Source of the DNA: Planctomycetota bacterium
Lineage (GTDB): Bacteria > Planctomycetota > Planctomycetia > Pirellulales > Pirellulaceae
Length of the DNA: 64,000 nucleotides
Direction of reading: 5' to 3'
Assembly (NCBI GenBank): GCA_029259935.1
Contig: JAJDEH010000265.1
Span: 1 to 64,000, forward strand
Shown: one piece after another, positions 37,031-46,459 of the stretch
Layout of the letters: each line of letters opens with the position of its first letter
Position numbering within the stretch: the first letter of the stretch is position 1
The notes under the pieces: generated by a model
Told to the model about the DNA's origin: nothing
The model's database searches: none
Seen by the model: the letters and a program-made list of their open reading frames with translations, nothing else
Made by a program: the position numbers and the translations under genes

Positions 37031-40000
37031 CTATTCGTTTTTGATCGAACCATCGTCCCGCGCTGCATTCGGTGCCGATGCCGCGGGCGGACCCGGATCT
37101 TTCTTCGCCTTTTTTGGCAACGGATCGACAACGCTGCCGCCTGTGATTACGAACGTGCGTGGTTTGATCCGCAGGGGCTCCATGAATTCGTCATCTACCG
37201 GTTTTTTCTTTCCGAACTTCGAGTGCCCCAGTTTCACTTCACCGGAAACCGTCAACGTGTCGCCACCGATTGCCGGGATCCATGTTGTCGCCAACGTGTG
37301 GTCGACGACGGAGAGCGCCCCGAATCCGAGTGGTTCGCCGATGGTCTCCGCGATCTGGCCGGGTTCCAGGCGAAACCTCACGTAGGTGCTGTGCCAGTAC
37401 GCGAGCGGAATGTGGCGGACCTTTAACTCGTTGCCGTCTTTGTTTCGAATCTTCCAAGTGCTCCACCCCCAGGGTTCAACGCTGAAGGTGACAGGTTCGT
37501 CGCCGGAGTTATGAAACACCATCCTTCCGCCAAGGGTCTGGCCGACCTTGGCAGCACCTTCCGTATCGAAAACCCACGCGACTCGCAGGCCATTTTTGGC
37601 GGCGGGTCCGAACGGCAGTCCGTCAAGTTCTCCCGCGGCCGGCATCCTGCCGGGCTTCGGCAAATCACGAGGATATTCGCTTGCCTCCACTCTTTCGTAG
37701 TGCGCCTTGCTGACGACGTAGCGGGCCCACTCTGACAGTTCCAGGACATGTGCCAGCAGTTCTTCCTGAGTCCACGAGTCCCGCGCGTCGATCGCGGCTT
37801 CCCACGCTTCAGCACCCGGTTCAGGGTCACGATTCAGCGATTTAAGGCGTGCTTTGTTGTTCTGAATCTCCTTTCGAAGGGGCTCGAACACGGATGACGG
37901 ATACGTGCCGTTAGCGGTACGAAGTTCCTGAACGCCGTTGACATAAATCTCAGCCCACTGCCGCGGAGTGCTCGCGTTTTCCACTTCCTCGGCCGCCATG
38001 TCGAACGGCTTGTCTTTGAGAAAAAGGTATTTCCTGTCCGTCACGAGTTTTCCGACGTAATCACCATCCAGCGGAGCCAATGGATTTCCCTTGCCGTCCT
38101 GCATCCGCGGGACGAATCGAGAATCGAAATTGAGAAAGAGCCGGTACTCGCCAGTTGGAACGACAATTGCGCCGTGCATGAGATAATCAAAGGCGTCCGC
38201 CTCTGCCTGCGTTTTCGCAACGCCGAGATTGCCGGCATTCAGGATGATCGTTTGCCGCGGTTTCAGCGTCGTACGACACATCGGAATAATGCCACCGCGC
38301 GAGACGGTAGGTCCGGGTTTGACCTGATTGCCTTTCTTGTCCTTGATCGTCAACTTCGCTACGGAACACCACATCTCGCTGGATAGCGTGATTGGTTTGT
38401 CGCCGACGTTTTCAACGTGCAACAGCAGATCCAGCTTCTGACCGTGGCCGTACCAGGGCAAAGCTTCCGCGAATGACAATGCGGCGCGCAGCCCGTTATC
38501 AGGTGCCCCCCAATTCAGCATCGTTCCCGGCAGTTTGGGCCTCGCGATCTGAAATCCTGTTGCCACGGATGCCACGTCTCCAGACCACGTCGTCAGCACT
38601 TCGTCATCTGGTTTGCCTTCACGAATTTTATCCGCCGCGCGTTTGCCCAGGCCGTGATAGTGCACGACAGCCGAATATTTGCGATGCGGCAGTCGCTGGT
38701 AATGGATGCTGCGCCATTTCTCGGGACGAATCAGAAATCGGTGCGATTCGCCGGCCGCGATTTCGGAGATCTTCGTGCTTCCCAGAATCATGCTCGGCAT
38801 GATGTGTTCAACGAGTGGGTACTCGAGCTTCGTTCCATCCGCGTCGAAGTAATCGATCGTGAACAGATACTGACTGAACCAGTCGGTGTTCGGCTTACCG
38901 CTCGAAGCGCCAAAGCTGTTGCCATATCCGGTGTCCAGCACTTTGATGGGCTCTTCACTAACGTTTTCCATTTCGATGGCGAACGCGACCTCCTTCTGAG
39001 CTGCGAATTTTCGCTGCACGGCGTTCATGTCGACGTTCTCTTCGCTCATTCCGAAGTGAACGGGCACCACGCGCATGCGCAAACCATCGACGGGTTCGCC
39101 CCATTCGTTTTCCGCCGTAGTGTCTTCGTCCACGGTTGCAATTGCCTCCGATGACATTGGCAATACAAGCGCGAACATGAGCGCGGCGGCCAGCACGATC
39201 AGTCCCGTTGCCCACCCGTTGGACGAGGATCGATCTCGCGGAGTCATCCCCGCCAGCCGCCGAATTCGGCACAACAGAGAACCGCCATTCGCCGACAACG
39301 CGAGCGACCGGTTCACGGGCCGCAACTTGTCCATCGCCAGCAGGGCGTCGGCATAGGTGGCTCGATCCTCGCACACAGCAACCGCCACATCGTCACAGCA
39401 GTTCTCCCGTTCGTTGCGGATGACTCGCGACGCCCACCACACCGCCGGGTGATAGAAGAACAGAGTTTCCACCGTCGTCTGCAGCACGTTGACCAGATAG
39501 TCGTGTCGGCGAATGTGCGCGATCTCGTGCGCCAGAAGTGCTCGAATTTGATCTGTCGACAAACCGCTCAGCGCGCTTGCAGGCAGGAGAATAAGCGGCT
39601 TCAGATGGCCGATGACCGCCGGAGTTTCCACGAGTGCTGATTGCAGGATGCGAACCGTTCTTCGCAGTCCAAGCTGGTCGGCAGTTTGCTTGAGCAACTC
39701 AACCGTCGCAGCCGAAACGGGTGACGTGCCCTTCGTCTTCAGCCGTCGAACTGCGTGCCACGCCACGAACGGCCGCGAGGAAAACAACACGATTCCAATC
39801 AGCCAGCACGTCACGATCATCGGCAGCCACGGCCTGACGAATCTTGACAGTGTTTCGTACCCGCGGGCTTCCGCCGCTGCTTCGGTTGCAATGGCCGGAG
39901 CAACCGGCTGTCCGCTGATTGCGACCGGGATTTCGGCGTCGTCACCAGCATCCGCAACGGGGCTCGCCAAGGGCCTATCAACCGCGATCGATGGCCCTAC

Positions 40001-40270
40001 CGTAATTGAATTCGTTTCGGCAATTTCGACCAGACTTCTGGTGATCGGAAGTTCCACCAAAAAATAGGTTGCCACCAAGATCACTGGCATCGCAAAGAAC
40101 GTAATGCATTCAATCAGGTGCCGAGTGTTCGCCTGCGCGCGGCTCATCAGGTGCAGCACAATCCACTGGCCAAGGCCGACAAGCGTAAACAGCCATAGGC
40201 TGTGAAGCAGAGTCCAGCCGATTCGTTCGACGATTGGCGCATGGAGGAATTCAGTAAATAGACTGCTCAT
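37031..40270 (-). CDS. BlaR1-like M56 membrane metallopeptidase with unusual sensor region
   Basis: The 1,079-residue protein starts with four membrane segments (about residues 18-38, 53-74, 148-165, 353-372). The zinc motif LLAHEIAHIRRHDYLVN (HExxH, about 248-252) plus NERENCCDDVAV identify an M56 peptidase related to BlaR1/MecR1. The periplasmic part is about 700 residues long and not a penicillin-binding domain: three related beta-sandwich-like segments (near 395, 575 and 900) each start LRxxxxF and contain an N-V/S-G-D/E-E/K-P-(V/I)(T) turn. Its start overlaps the BlaI-like stop by four bases, so they are translationally coupled. In BlaR1 systems ligand binding triggers cleavage of the repressor. 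Confidence 0.87.
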   Translation of the reverse strand: MSSLFTEFLHAPIVERIGWTLLHSLWLFTLVGLGQWIVLHLMSRAQANTRHLIECITFFAMPVILVATYFLVELPITRSLVEIAETNSITVGPSIAVDRPLASPVADAGDDAEIPVAISGQPVAPAIATEAAAEARGYETLSRFVRPWLPMIVTCWLIGIVLFSSRPFVAWHAVRRLKTKGTSPVSAATVELLKQTADQLGLRRTVRILQSALVETPAVIGHLKPLILLPASALSGLSTDQIRALLAHEIAHIRRHDYLVNVLQTTVETLFFYHPAVWWASRVIRNERENCCDDVAVAVCEDRATYADALLAMDKLRPVNRSLALSANGGSLLCRIRRLAGMTPRDRSSSNGWATGLIVLAAALMFALVLPMSSEAIATVDEDTTAENEWGEPVDGLRMRVVPVHFGMSEENVDMNAVQRKFAAQKEVAFAIEMENVSEEPIKVLDTGYGNSFGASSGKPNTDWFSQYLFTIDYFDADGTKLEYPLVEHIMPSMILGSTKISEIAAGESHRFLIRPEKWRSIHYQRLPHRKYSAVVHYHGLGKRAADKIREGKPDDEVLTTWSGDVASVATGFQIARPKLPGTMLNWGAPDNGLRAALSFAEALPWYGHGQKLDLLLHVENVGDKPITLSSEMWCSVAKLTIKDKKGNQVKPGPTVSRGGIIPMCRTTLKPRQTIILNAGNLGVAKTQAEADAFDYLMHGAIVVPTGEYRLFLNFDSRFVPRMQDGKGNPLAPLDGDYVGKLVTDRKYLFLKDKPFDMAAEEVENASTPRQWAEIYVNGVQELRTANGTYPSSVFEPLRKEIQNNKARLKSLNRDPEPGAEAWEAAIDARDSWTQEELLAHVLELSEWARYVVSKAHYERVEASEYPRDLPKPGRMPAAGELDGLPFGPAAKNGLRVAWVFDTEGAAKVGQTLGGRMVFHNSGDEPVTFSVEPWGWSTWKIRNKDGNELKVRHIPLAYWHSTYVRFRLEPGQIAETIGEPLGFGALSVVDHTLATTWIPAIGGDTLTVSGEVKLGHSKFGKKKPVDDEFMEPLRIKPRTFVITGGSVVDPLPKKAKKDPGPPAASAPNAARDDGSIKNE

Positions 40271-40653
40271 GGGTCACCCTTCATCTTTGCAATCAGTTTT
40301 TGGATTTCGTCGATTTCTTCCGCGGACGCCTTCTTTGCAGACAGCGCATGCAGCATCAGGCTGCCGGAGGAACCGCCGTAAACGCGAGCAATCAGGTCGT
40401 TCAGCATTTTCTTCTGAGCACGCTCCTGAGTCATCGCGGCGCGATAGACGTGCGGAGTGGCCTCTTCGTTCCGCTTCACCAACCTTTTTTCGCGCATCAC
40501 GGCTAGCATTTTGACCGTCGTCGAATAGTTGGTGCCTTTGTCGGCTTTCAGGCGTTCGTGTATTTCGCGAACCCCACACGGTCCGATTTCCCACAGTATT
40601 CTCAAAATCTGCAGTTCAACTTCGGTCGGCTGCGAGGACTTTGGACGCGGCAT
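40267..40653 (-). CDS. BlaI/MecI/CopY-family repressor
   Basis: From ATG 40653 the protein has 128 residues with the winged-helix core QPTEVELQILRILWEIGPCGVREIHERL...NYSTTVKMLAVMREKRLVKR, and a C-terminal dimerisation region ending QKLIAKMKGDP. In the BlaR1/BlaI pair the repressor is cleaved by the membrane peptidase after signalling. A frame upstream of 40653 exists but encodes the operator region and is not preferred. A large palindromic operator lies at 40692-40741, so autoregulation is expected. Confidence 0.92.
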   Translation of the reverse strand: MPRPKSSQPTEVELQILRILWEIGPCGVREIHERLKADKGTNYSTTVKMLAVMREKRLVKRNEEATPHVYRAAMTQERAQKKMLNDLIARVYGGSSGSLMLHALSAKKASAEEIDEIQKLIAKMKGDP

Positions 40654-40691
40654 GGAACGAAGGCTCCGGCAAAGAAAACAAGACGTAGATG

Positions 40692-40741
40692 TAGCGAATT
40701 CGTTCGCTGCAATGGTTGTATTGTAGCGAACGAATTCGCTA
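40692..40741 (-). promoter_or_regulatory. Probable BlaI-type operator (nested palindrome)
   Basis: Two 17-base arms (TAGCGAATTCGTTCGCT at 40692-40708 and its reverse complement at 40725-40741) form a perfect inverted repeat; each arm also contains near-palindromic GCGAA-TTCGC. The site starts 38 bases upstream of the BlaI start codon, where the promoter is expected. Winged-helix BlaI repressors bind such paired dyads. Confidence 0.85.
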
Positions 40742-40947
40742 GTGCAAGAGGAAATGGACATGGACACTTTTTTTTCGGGCAACCGACGCGGATTCGTCGC
40801 CGACGGCGACGCTTACCCTCGATCAAACGCACCAAACCAAATCAAACGGCAGGGCCAACCCGGCGGAGTGGCGATTCTATGATCTGATTTGCGACATCGC
40901 TGAACTTCGTCACGAGGCAGTCGAAACGATGACACTCGCTCGGGTGC

Positions 40948-40977
40948 CACTGCTGGCTCGTCCAGCAGTGTTTTTTT
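40948..40977. repeat. REP-like hairpin with T-run, left of RAYT remnant
   Basis: CACTGCTGG and CCAGCAGTG pair at 40948-40970, followed by TTTTTTT. The same hairpin flanks the intact RAYT at 43740-43762 and 44423-44445. It could also terminate transcription. Confidence 0.8.
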
Positions 40978-41035
40978 GACCAGTCGACGACCGAAATTGG
41001 GCGACACCGCCTTGACGGTCGGTGACAATGGCGGG

Positions 41036-41432
41036 ATGCCTCATCGAAAACGGTCAAACATTACGAAGACAGCCTTTCGGTGCATGAACTGACACTTTCA
41101 TGTTACCGGCGAATGCCATTGCTGACCAACGACGTTTGGCGAAGAATGCTCTGCGAATCGATCACGGCAGCAACCATCAGGCACCGATTCGACTTGTTGC
41201 CTTTTGTTTTGATGCCCGAGCACGTGCATTTTCTGGTTCTGCCCCGGCACGCCATCAGCCGAATCTCGAAGTTGTTATTTGCCATCAAGCGACCGTACTC
41301 CTATCGAATCAAGCAGCTTCTGACCAAAGCCAACAGCCCCCTGCTCAAAAAGTTAACGGTTCGACAGCGGCCCCGGTGTCACGACGTTTCGTTCTTGGCG
41401 TGTCGACTGTGCTGCATCTCAAACTCCAGTTC
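41036..41432 (+). pseudogene. Decayed RAYT transposase
   Basis: This matches the intact RAYT at 43829 almost base for base from its start (ATGCCTCATCG) through FMPEHVH-type and SPLLKKLTVR blocks. One A is missing just after the start (four A instead of five), shifting the frame, and an extra C appears near 41373, after which the similarity ends before the catalytic-Tyr region. It therefore cannot make a working transposase. The coding sense continues in an alternate frame (41080-41511). Confidence 0.85.
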
Positions 41433-41548
41433 GACAACACGTCCGCGATTCTCCGGCTTGCAGCTTGGGGAGTCGCGGGTGATCCTTTGCCATGATGTTT
41501 CTTCGCCATGATGGGTGGAGGCAGTGCCAGATTTTGAACTTCCCAATG
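41433..41548. repeat. 100-bp dispersed repeat, copy 2
   Basis: Second copy of 35411-35510, immediately after the RAYT remnant, with an extra 18-base segment. Confidence 0.7.
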
Positions 41549-41831
41549 GTTCCCCAGCCGATCAGCCTAGAGCTTCCGGTCTGAAAGGCCACAACCTATC
41601 AGCCCTGGGGCCAGCTCGCCGCGTCATGCCGTTAAGAGTTTCTGTTGGCCGAAGGCCATACTCACCGTAGCCTGGGGAAACTCCCCAGGAACGATTTAAA
41701 AACGACACCTGCTTGGCTGACAGCCATACTCACCGACCGCATCATGGATACGGCCTTCCGCCAAAAAACGAGACTCGGCTCGCATGTCCATAGAGTCGGT
41801 TTCTTGCTCAATCGTGCTCGACGCCGCTTGT
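41549..41831. other. Intergenic stretch, no gene seen
   Basis: About 280 bases with a short hairpin around CCTGGGG...CCCCAGG at about 41673-41690. No gene was recognised. Confidence 0.5.
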
Positions 41832-42740
41832 TTACCAACTCCTGTCTTCCAGTCGCAACTCGCGGGCCAAGGACTTGATCTGTTTGATCGGCTCGGGCGC
41901 TTCGTCCAATAGATGGGCGAGTCGCCGGCGTGATTTCTCACCCCGCCGATATAGTTCGCGAGATCCGCGAGCAGCGTAGGTGGTCCAACTCCAGTCTAGA
42001 CCAGGTGGGCTGGCATACCATTCATGGCCCCAACCGGTGGGTGGATACGAGACGGTCGACTTGAATTGCTCGTCCGCAAGGTAGAACCACAAATCCGTAT
42101 CCATGACGACTTGGTGGATCTGCGACTGATCAAAATCGTCGGTCCAAGTCGAGTCGGCAGGCTTCCACGGATCTTCCTTACGACCATTGCGCTGGGGCAA
42201 GACCGCAATCCAATGCAGTCGCGATTTTACAGCGGACCAGTCCGTTGCTTCGCCACAATAGTACTTCAGCAAATCGCACAACAGTGCGTAGGTCGTCCCC
42301 TTGGCAACAACGTCGACGAAAGCCACCCGGCGCGTCCGATTCAAGATCTGGTGTGGCAAAAGTTGAGAGGCGTCGAGGTAACTTGCAAAGCTAGTTAACT
42401 TTTCATTGAATCGTTGAAGAACGTTCCGAGTGTATCGTTCTTGAATCACCTTCCGGATCGCAGCGATGTGTTCGAAACCACGTACCGACATTTGGAGCAT
42501 CCGCAGTCGGTCGTACCAAGTCGTGCGTGCGAGGCCCCCGGACAACAGATCAAAAAGGCTCTCCAGCGAGCGCCCCACAAAAACGAAATCAAAGTCACCA
42601 TGGCGTAGGGCGCTGGCACCAACTCGAAGCAACCGATCAACCTGGTAGTCCGGCAACGGTTGCGACTTGCCTGGCCCAAGCCGTTTCATCAACTTCGGAT
42701 TCGCCATATTCCAGCGAAATGGTTTTCCTTCGGGTCGCAT
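41832..42740 (-). CDS. Hypothetical protein, possibly phosphoribosyltransferase-like
   Basis: The ATG at 42740 gives 302 residues. The segment RRVAFVDVVAKGTTYALLCDLL resembles the PRPP-binding loop of type I phosphoribosyltransferases (acidic pair, then K/R-G-T-T), and HGDFDFVFVGRSLESLFDLLSG could be the preceding strand-loop. The rest is not recognised; there is a tryptophan-rich region near residues 210-260 (WTDDFDQ, WFYLADEQF, WGHEWYAS). It sits between RAYT remnants at the edge of a defence island, so a role in that island is possible but unproven. Confidence 0.5.
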   Translation of the reverse strand: MRPEGKPFRWNMANPKLMKRLGPGKSQPLPDYQVDRLLRVGASALRHGDFDFVFVGRSLESLFDLLSGGLARTTWYDRLRMLQMSVRGFEHIAAIRKVIQERYTRNVLQRFNEKLTSFASYLDASQLLPHQILNRTRRVAFVDVVAKGTTYALLCDLLKYYCGEATDWSAVKSRLHWIAVLPQRNGRKEDPWKPADSTWTDDFDQSQIHQVVMDTDLWFYLADEQFKSTVSYPPTGWGHEWYASPPGLDWSWTTYAARGSRELYRRGEKSRRRLAHLLDEAPEPIKQIKSLARELRLEDRSW

Positions 42741-42888
42741 AGACAATAGGCAGTTGAAACGTGTTTTGATTTTAGTGGCATTCTATTTACCATCGCGCAG
42801 CAAATGCACCAAGTGCCCGTCGCACGCGTTCCTGGCTCTGGGGCGAAGACATTCGCCCAACTCCCGATGACCATTCGACCTCTCGCCC

Positions 42889-43022
42889 AGAGTCCCCTGC
42901 TGAAGAAGCTAACGGTTCGACCGCAGCCCGGCGTCACGACATTTCGTTGTTTGGCAGGAGAGTCCGGGCTACGATCGAAAGCTCCAGCGGCGATTGAAGC
43001 GGCAATCAACGACATCCACTGA
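42889..43022 (+). pseudogene. Second RAYT remnant
   Basis: Bases 42889-43022 encode SPLLKKLTVRPQPGVTTFR and, in a shifted frame, the RYDR/AAINYIH-like region of RAYT. It lacks the N-terminus and carries frame changes. It is the third RAYT-related sequence in the 41-44 kb block. Confidence 0.8.
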
Positions 43023-43126
43023 AATCCAGCTCGAATCTGGGGGCATCCTGGCGTTTTTTCACCTATAAAGGTAGCTCCACCTTTCATGATGAACACCTTT
43101 CCATTAGCCGGCACCAAAAGGCAAGA

Positions 43127-43645
43127 ATGATGCAAGATGTCCAACGCGGTTCCGGACGTTCATTTCAGTTTCGATTGAGTACGCTGTTGCTATTCACGTT
43201 GCTAAGTTGCCTTGTTCTGGCGATGGTGATTCAAGGGCAGATGCTGCGGCGCCAATTCAGAAACGAGTTGCTTTCACTCAGAAGCGAGCTGCTTTCACTT
43301 CGAATTGACCAAGCCGAGGAGATCGTCAACACCCATCTCGCATTGGTGGAGGAAAGGCTCCAATCGTCATCCCTGATGGACAGTGTGCTGGGTGGTGAAG
43401 AGGATCGCGACCGTCATGGCCGGCTTCGTATCAAGACCAAATGGAATTTCTCATTCGACGACCGAAGCGACATTCAGTCGATCAGGGGCGAGATTATTGA
43501 GTGTTTACGCCCGCTCTTTTTCTTGGAGCGGCGTTGGGAGCATGCTCGGTGGAATTGGGATGTCGAACATACGGTCGACTTCAAAGAAGATAAGAACCAC
43601 GGCGTCATCAGCCTAACGGTACAGTACTACCAAGGCGGCTTGTAG
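43127..43645 (+). CDS. Hypothetical planctomycete membrane protein
   Basis: The 172-residue protein starts with a polar lead, then RSFQFRLSTLLLFTLLSCLVLAMVIQG, a membrane segment whose FxxRLSTLL motif is common among short planctomycete proteins. The rest is soluble with a coiled-coil-like stretch (LRSELLSLRIDQAEEIVNTHL) and an alpha/beta tail. AAGG is six bases before the ATG. Function unknown; its neighbours are RAYT sequences. Confidence 0.65.
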   Translation: MMQDVQRGSGRSFQFRLSTLLLFTLLSCLVLAMVIQGQMLRRQFRNELLSLRSELLSLRIDQAEEIVNTHLALVEERLQSSSLMDSVLGGEEDRDRHGRLRIKTKWNFSFDDRSDIQSIRGEIIECLRPLFFLERRWEHARWNWDVEHTVDFKEDKNHGVISLTVQYYQGGL

Positions 43646-43739
43646 TCGATTGCGTGGTCCACTAACTAAGCGACGACGAGAATTGGCGATGTAAAAAACT
43701 CTTCGTACCCTGCAGCGTGTATCACAAGCGCTCGGGTGC

Positions 43740-43762
43740 CACTGCTGGCTCGTCCAGCAGTG
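43740..43762. repeat. REP-like hairpin, left of intact RAYT
   Basis: CACTGCTGG at 43740 pairs with CCAGCAGTG at 43754; the same 23 bases as 40948-40970. It lies 66 bases before the RAYT start. Confidence 0.85.
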
Positions 43763-43828
43763 CCCTTCCCGACCGGCCAAGCACCAAAATTGGGTGACAC
43801 AGCCTTGACGGTCGGTGACAATGGCGGG

Positions 43829-44404
43829 ATGCCTCATCGAAAAACGGTCAAACATTACGAAGACAGCCTTTCGGTGCATGAACTGACATTTTCATGTTAC
43901 CGGCGAATGCCATTGCTGACGAACGACGTTTGGCGAAGAATGCTTTGCGAATCGATCACGGCAGCAACCATCAGGCACCGATTCGACTTGTTGGCTTTTG
44001 TTTTGATGCCCGAGCACGTGCATTTGCTCGCTCTGCCCCGGCACGCCATCAGCCGAATCTCGAAGTTGTTATTTGCCATCAAGCGACCGTTCTCCCATCG
44101 AATCAAGCAGCTTCTGATCAAAGCCAACAGCCCCCTGCTCAAAAAGTTAACGGTTCGACAGCGGCCCGGTGTCACGACGTTTCGTTTTTGGCAAGAAGGT
44201 CCAGGCTACGATCGTAACCTGGAAACTCGAAAGGCGATTGAGGCGGCAATCAACTACATCCACTTGAATCCAGTTCGAAGGGGGTTGTGCGAGACGGCCA
44301 TCGAGTGGAAATGGTCAAGCGCTCGTCACTACCATCAGACCGACCTGCCAGTCGATCCAAATCTTCCAAGAATCGACAAGATACTCGCCGAGTTGGTGGA
44401 GTAG
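43829..44404 (+). CDS. REP-associated tyrosine transposase (RAYT)
   Basis: The 191-residue product has the full Y1 transposase signature: HELTFSCYRRMPLL, FVLMPEHVHLLALP (His63, His65), FRFWQEGPGYDRNL and catalytic Tyr143 in AAINYIHLNPVRRGL. It is flanked by identical hairpins at 43740-43762 and 44423-44445, in the arrangement of REP/RAYT elements. Decayed relatives lie at 41036 and 42889. The ATG at 43829 is the conserved start; an in-frame upstream extension to 43736 reads through the hairpin. Confidence 0.92.
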   Translation: MPHRKTVKHYEDSLSVHELTFSCYRRMPLLTNDVWRRMLCESITAATIRHRFDLLAFVLMPEHVHLLALPRHAISRISKLLFAIKRPFSHRIKQLLIKANSPLLKKLTVRQRPGVTTFRFWQEGPGYDRNLETRKAIEAAINYIHLNPVRRGLCETAIEWKWSSARHYHQTDLPVDPNLPRIDKILAELVE

Positions 44405-44422
44405 TGGTTGCCGCGAAAAAGA

Positions 44423-44445
44423 CACTGCTGGACCAGCCAGCAGTG
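44423..44445. repeat. REP-like hairpin, right of intact RAYT
   Basis: CACTGCTGG...CCAGCAGTG stem with a loop differing from the left copy (ACCAG region). It begins 19 bases after the RAYT stop, in inverse orientation with respect to the surrounding GGTGCC/GGCACC. Confidence 0.82.
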
Positions 44446-44521
44446 GCACCCGAGCGACGTTGACCATGAAAACAAGGGTAGAAATGCACTCGATTTGACG
44501 AATTGCCAGCATCCTTCATAC

Positions 44522-46459
44522 TCACTGTCTCGGCCAGTCTGATGGAACCAACGCCTTTCCACCTCGCCAGACCTCGACAACCGAGCTGGCAAACCACTCC
44601 TTGTTGCTCGAAATGTGCTCTGTCAGAATGATCTGTACGTCAGTGCTCGCATGACAGAAGTCATACAATTGCTTGATCATCAACAAGACCTGCTCCCGGT
44701 CTTCGTCGACGAGATCATCTTCCGTCCGGTCTGGGTCTTCTTGGCTTTCATTCGAAAAGAAGGGTTGGGAAACTTGATCACAGATAACGAACCTTGGGAC
44801 CGGCCGGTCGTTTTTTGAGAACCAGTCTTGCAGTGCCAGCACTGATGCAAGATGGTATCCCACCCAGTTCTTTTGAGCTCCAATTCGCTCCAGCGTGACG
44901 GTTTGCAGGCCGATCGTGAAACGCAGCATCAACTCCTTCAAGTCGAAGGTGAGCGGAATGTCAGATTGAGCCAATTTCATCGCAATCGCATACCTGGAAA
45001 CGACAGCAGATATACTCGTCTCAGCGGCCCGCATCTTTTCGGCTATCGCTTCGTCATCAAACTCAGCGGCAAGAGCCTTCATCTCACGTTCCAACTTTCG
45101 CCTTCTCGGCCCTTCACTGGAAGCCGTCGCGTCACTGCGGATCGACGCAAGCATTTCAGCGGCACGGCCTGAGATCCTAGCACGACGAAGAGCAGCACGC
45201 TCGCTTTTTTGAAGCGCTTGACGAGTGGAGATGATTGCGTAGATCGACCGCTTTAACGTCTCAATGTGTTGCTTCGTCACATCGCATTCGTGCCGCCGTT
45301 CTTGCAAATACTTTGAGAGGCGCGGCCGCTGTCTCTCCGCCGCGTTGAGTTGCTCATTGAGCCTTTGAGACGACTCAATGACTTGACGAACCACTTCACT
45401 CTCAGATTTCAATTGGGTTTCACAGATCGGGCAGATAGATGCAGACGGCTGCTCTCCGAACAGGGAGAGCAGCTTCGTGCGACTGTCTTGTCTTGCACCC
45501 TCGTCGGCAAAGCTGGAGGCCCTGATCGAGAATGCCTCTGCCGACTCAAGTTGCGTCTCCGCAGCTGATAGCCGTTTCTGCGCCTCCGATAGTTCCGCTC
45601 GCAGTCGTGATAGCTCTTCACCATCGGCGCCCACCGCTGCCTCCTCAGTCTCGGTCCAAGCGGATATCTCTTCCACAAGCTCCAGTGCAGCTTCCGGATC
45701 TGATGGGACGTCATTGACAACGTGCATACCGGCGTCGACGGCGTCTGAACGAAGCGCGGAAGCGTCTTGAACTACACGAGCGGCTCGCGTGGCTGCTCGT
45801 TCCTCCTTGCCCAGAAGCAGTTTTAATTCGTGACGAATCTGCCGAAGTCGTTCTCGCTGCTGCGAAAATTCTTCTCCGACGACTCCCAAGAAGTAGGGCA
45901 TGCAGTCGCGCAGATGGAGTTTCTCGAAGTAATCATCAGTGCCATAAAGAAGCTGAGTTTCACTTGCCAGAATACTCTGGGGTTGGAGTAGCAGGTCGCG
46001 TGCGTGCTTTATATTCGGGCGAATCGGATCTGTCGTTCTCCCAGCTTCTGGAGCGGTCTCAACATCACTGATACCCGCGAAGGAAGTTAAAGTGTCCACG
46101 ACACCATCCACGTTCGTATTTAGCAGCAAGTCCGAATACTCTGGTGGCTCGTCAACTCCGCGAAGGAGACAGGCTCCTGTATGGGATTTTTGGCCATCTG
46201 GAAGTCTTGGACGAGCCACGAACACGCGTTTCCCATCTTTCACAAACAGCACACCAAACCAGCTGCAACTGTCGTGGATGATATCGACGGGAATGCGATA
46301 GGTTGTGGCGCCAAGGCAATAGTCGATGACTCTCAGCAAAGTCGTCTTCCCGGTCTCAGATCGCCCTGTAATGATATTTAGGGCGCTGCTCGCAAAATTC
46401 ACATCTTTTCTTCGACCATCGTGCGAGTAAATGCTGAGTGACTGAATTTGGAAACTCAT
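44522..46459 (-). CDS. DUF3732-type ABC-3C ATPase
   Basis: The 645-residue protein carries a P-loop TGRSETGKTTLLRV (about residues 31-43), a long coiled coil with a Rad50-like zinc-hook ICPIC (about 342-346), and a late FVICDQVSQPFFSN strand that fills the Walker B place with Asp-Gln, as in DUF3732 proteins of ABC three-component conflict systems. The C-terminus has an H-loop-like LTEHISSNKEWF. The ATG at 46459 overlaps the preceding stop by four bases. It should power the system; how ATP is coupled to the effector is not known. Confidence 0.83.
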   Translation of the reverse strand: MSFQIQSLSIYSHDGRRKDVNFASSALNIITGRSETGKTTLLRVIDYCLGATTYRIPVDIIHDSCSWFGVLFVKDGKRVFVARPRLPDGQKSHTGACLLRGVDEPPEYSDLLLNTNVDGVVDTLTSFAGISDVETAPEAGRTTDPIRPNIKHARDLLLQPQSILASETQLLYGTDDYFEKLHLRDCMPYFLGVVGEEFSQQRERLRQIRHELKLLLGKEERAATRAARVVQDASALRSDAVDAGMHVVNDVPSDPEAALELVEEISAWTETEEAAVGADGEELSRLRAELSEAQKRLSAAETQLESAEAFSIRASSFADEGARQDSRTKLLSLFGEQPSASICPICETQLKSESEVVRQVIESSQRLNEQLNAAERQRPRLSKYLQERRHECDVTKQHIETLKRSIYAIISTRQALQKSERAALRRARISGRAAEMLASIRSDATASSEGPRRRKLEREMKALAAEFDDEAIAEKMRAAETSISAVVSRYAIAMKLAQSDIPLTFDLKELMLRFTIGLQTVTLERIGAQKNWVGYHLASVLALQDWFSKNDRPVPRFVICDQVSQPFFSNESQEDPDRTEDDLVDEDREQVLLMIKQLYDFCHASTDVQIILTEHISSNKEWFASSVVEVWRGGKALVPSDWPRQ

